A DNA stretch of 31,625 bases from positions 1 through 31,625 of the forward strand of contig CAMFPD010000004.1 in assembly GCA_945971355.1 (NCBI GenBank), written 5' to 3'. Below are positions 31,151-31,625 of the stretch, piece after piece. Below the pieces are notes generated by a model, which was not told the DNA's origin, ran no database searches, and saw only the letters and a program-made list of their open reading frames with translations. The DNA comes from an uncultured Lachnobacterium sp. Lineage in GTDB: Bacteria; Bacillota; Clostridia; Lachnospirales; Lachnospiraceae. The translations under genes and the position numbers were made by a program. Position 1 is the stretch's first letter, and each line of letters starts with the position of its first letter.

Positions 31151-31178
31151 TTGATATTTTTATATTTGTCGTTACAAT
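31151..31178 (+). promoter_or_regulatory. Promoter of the DMT transporter
   Basis: TTGATA at 31151-31156 and TACAAT at 31173-31178 are 16 bases apart on the + strand, with a start near 31185. It lies back to back with the candidate sigG promoter. Confidence 0.6.
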
Positions 31179-31236
31179 GGATAATGGTCGCTTAAATAAA
31201 GCAAAGGATAAAATAAAAAATAGAAAGAGAAAGAAT

Positions 31237-31625
31237 ATGAATAAATTTGTACTTAGACAGTCACTTCTGTTATTACTTGCAGCAACAATTTGGGGAACGG
31301 CATTTGTTGCACAAAGTGTGGGAATGGAGTATGTTGGGCCATTCACTTTCACTGCTACAAGAAACTTTGTGGGATGTATTGTTCTGTTACCATTTATTTT
31401 CTTTATGGATAAGAGTGGAAAGAGGGAAATAAACAAATCAATAAATAAAAAAATAAGTAAACCATTGATATTAGGAGGTTTGCTTACAGGAATTGCTCTT
31501 TGTATTGCTAGCAATTTACAGCAGTATGGAATTATGTATACATCTGTTGGAAAATCTGGATTTATCACAGCTATGTACATAGTTCTGGTACCAATATTTG
31601 GCATAGTAATTGGCCGAAAACAGTC
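31237..31625 (+). CDS. DMT superfamily (EamA) transporter, 5' part only
   Basis: The frame opens with MNKFVLRQSLLLLLAATIWGTAFVAQ and is still open at the window edge after 129 codons. Three to four membrane segments are visible; EamA features are the AATIWGTAFVA first helix, the GPFTFTATRNFVGCIVL second helix, and GLLTGIALCIASNLQQYGIMYTSVGKSGFITAMYIVLVPIFG. Such proteins export amino acids or other small metabolites; the substrate is unknown. The ribosome site is weak (AGAAAGAG, 31222-31229). It is divergent from sigG, and its complement accounts for the false N-terminal extension of sigG. Confidence 0.85.
   Translation, partial: MNKFVLRQSLLLLLAATIWGTAFVAQSVGMEYVGPFTFTATRNFVGCIVLLPFIFFMDKSGKREINKSINKKISKPLILGGLLTGIALCIASNLQQYGIMYTSVGKSGFITAMYIVLVPIFGIVIGRKQ

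Noticed and set aside
31095..31604. N-terminal extension of the sigG reading frame giving a 428-aa protein
   Set aside because: The extra part is the exact complement of the DMT transporter gene, and the ATG-equivalent at 31094 has a strong ribosome site and the usual SigG N terminus.
1..31625. tRNA, rRNA, prophage, insertion sequence or defence island
   Set aside because: No cloverleaf, rRNA segment, transposase, integrase, phage structural gene or paired target-site repeat was seen; apart from the Rpn-like tail the window is housekeeping DNA.

Overview
The window is AT-rich, densely packed and mostly on the + strand. It looks like chromosomal DNA of a low-GC, spore-forming Clostridia, most likely a Lachnospiraceae genome. 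The evidence is a division/cell-wall cluster (mraZ-rsmH-ftsL-two class B PBPs-murD-ftsW-ftsQ-ftsZ) running into spoIIGA-sigE with sigG nearby, a T-box in front of thrS, strong AGGAGG ribosome sites, and a surface protein with an SPKTG-type sorting signal. The genus assignment is inference; no rRNA or tRNA gene is present.

Layout. 1-2416: the tail of an Rpn/PD-(D/E)XK-type protein with a strong terminator, then a three-gene unit (M29-like aminopeptidase, a 120-aa unknown, an ArsR-type HTH regulator with a DUF2087-like tail) led by a promoter whose -35 lies inside a near-perfect palindrome. 2417-5311: a secreted, sortase-anchored protein gene broken by a +1 frameshift, then a small HTH protein. 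5410-7581: a DegV-family lipid-binding protein and purA. 7672-11374: a Gld-like ABC exporter with the permease fused to the GldG-like part, plus a DUF4340-like protein. 11375-12298: two divergent small genes (a membrane protein and a SEC-C zinc protein) whose promoters share one palindromic -35. 12299-12736 holds no gene: it contains a T-box leader and then a GC-richer, multi-hairpin element. 12737-16256: a small membrane protein, thrS, a double DUF1540 protein and lgt. 16368-26991: the division cluster, starting with a promoter and phased MraZ boxes. 27175-31625: spoIIGA-sigE, a beta-CASP metallo-hydrolase, sigG in the opposite direction, and the start of a DMT transporter.

How it fits together. 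The dcw block supplies the division machinery: rsmH for 16S methylation, FtsL/FtsQ, two transpeptidases, MurD, FtsW and FtsZ. FtsZ leads directly into the mother-cell sporulation switch (SpoIIGA cleaves pro-SigE), and the forespore sigma factor SigG follows. mraY, murE, murF, murG and ftsA are not in this cluster. I see no phage, CRISPR, transposase or defence island and no convincing wholly new system. The best second-look targets are the hairpin element at 12586-12714, the symmetric divergent promoter at 11690-11737, the palindrome-controlled aminopeptidase/unknown/ArsR unit, and the phased MraZ operator.
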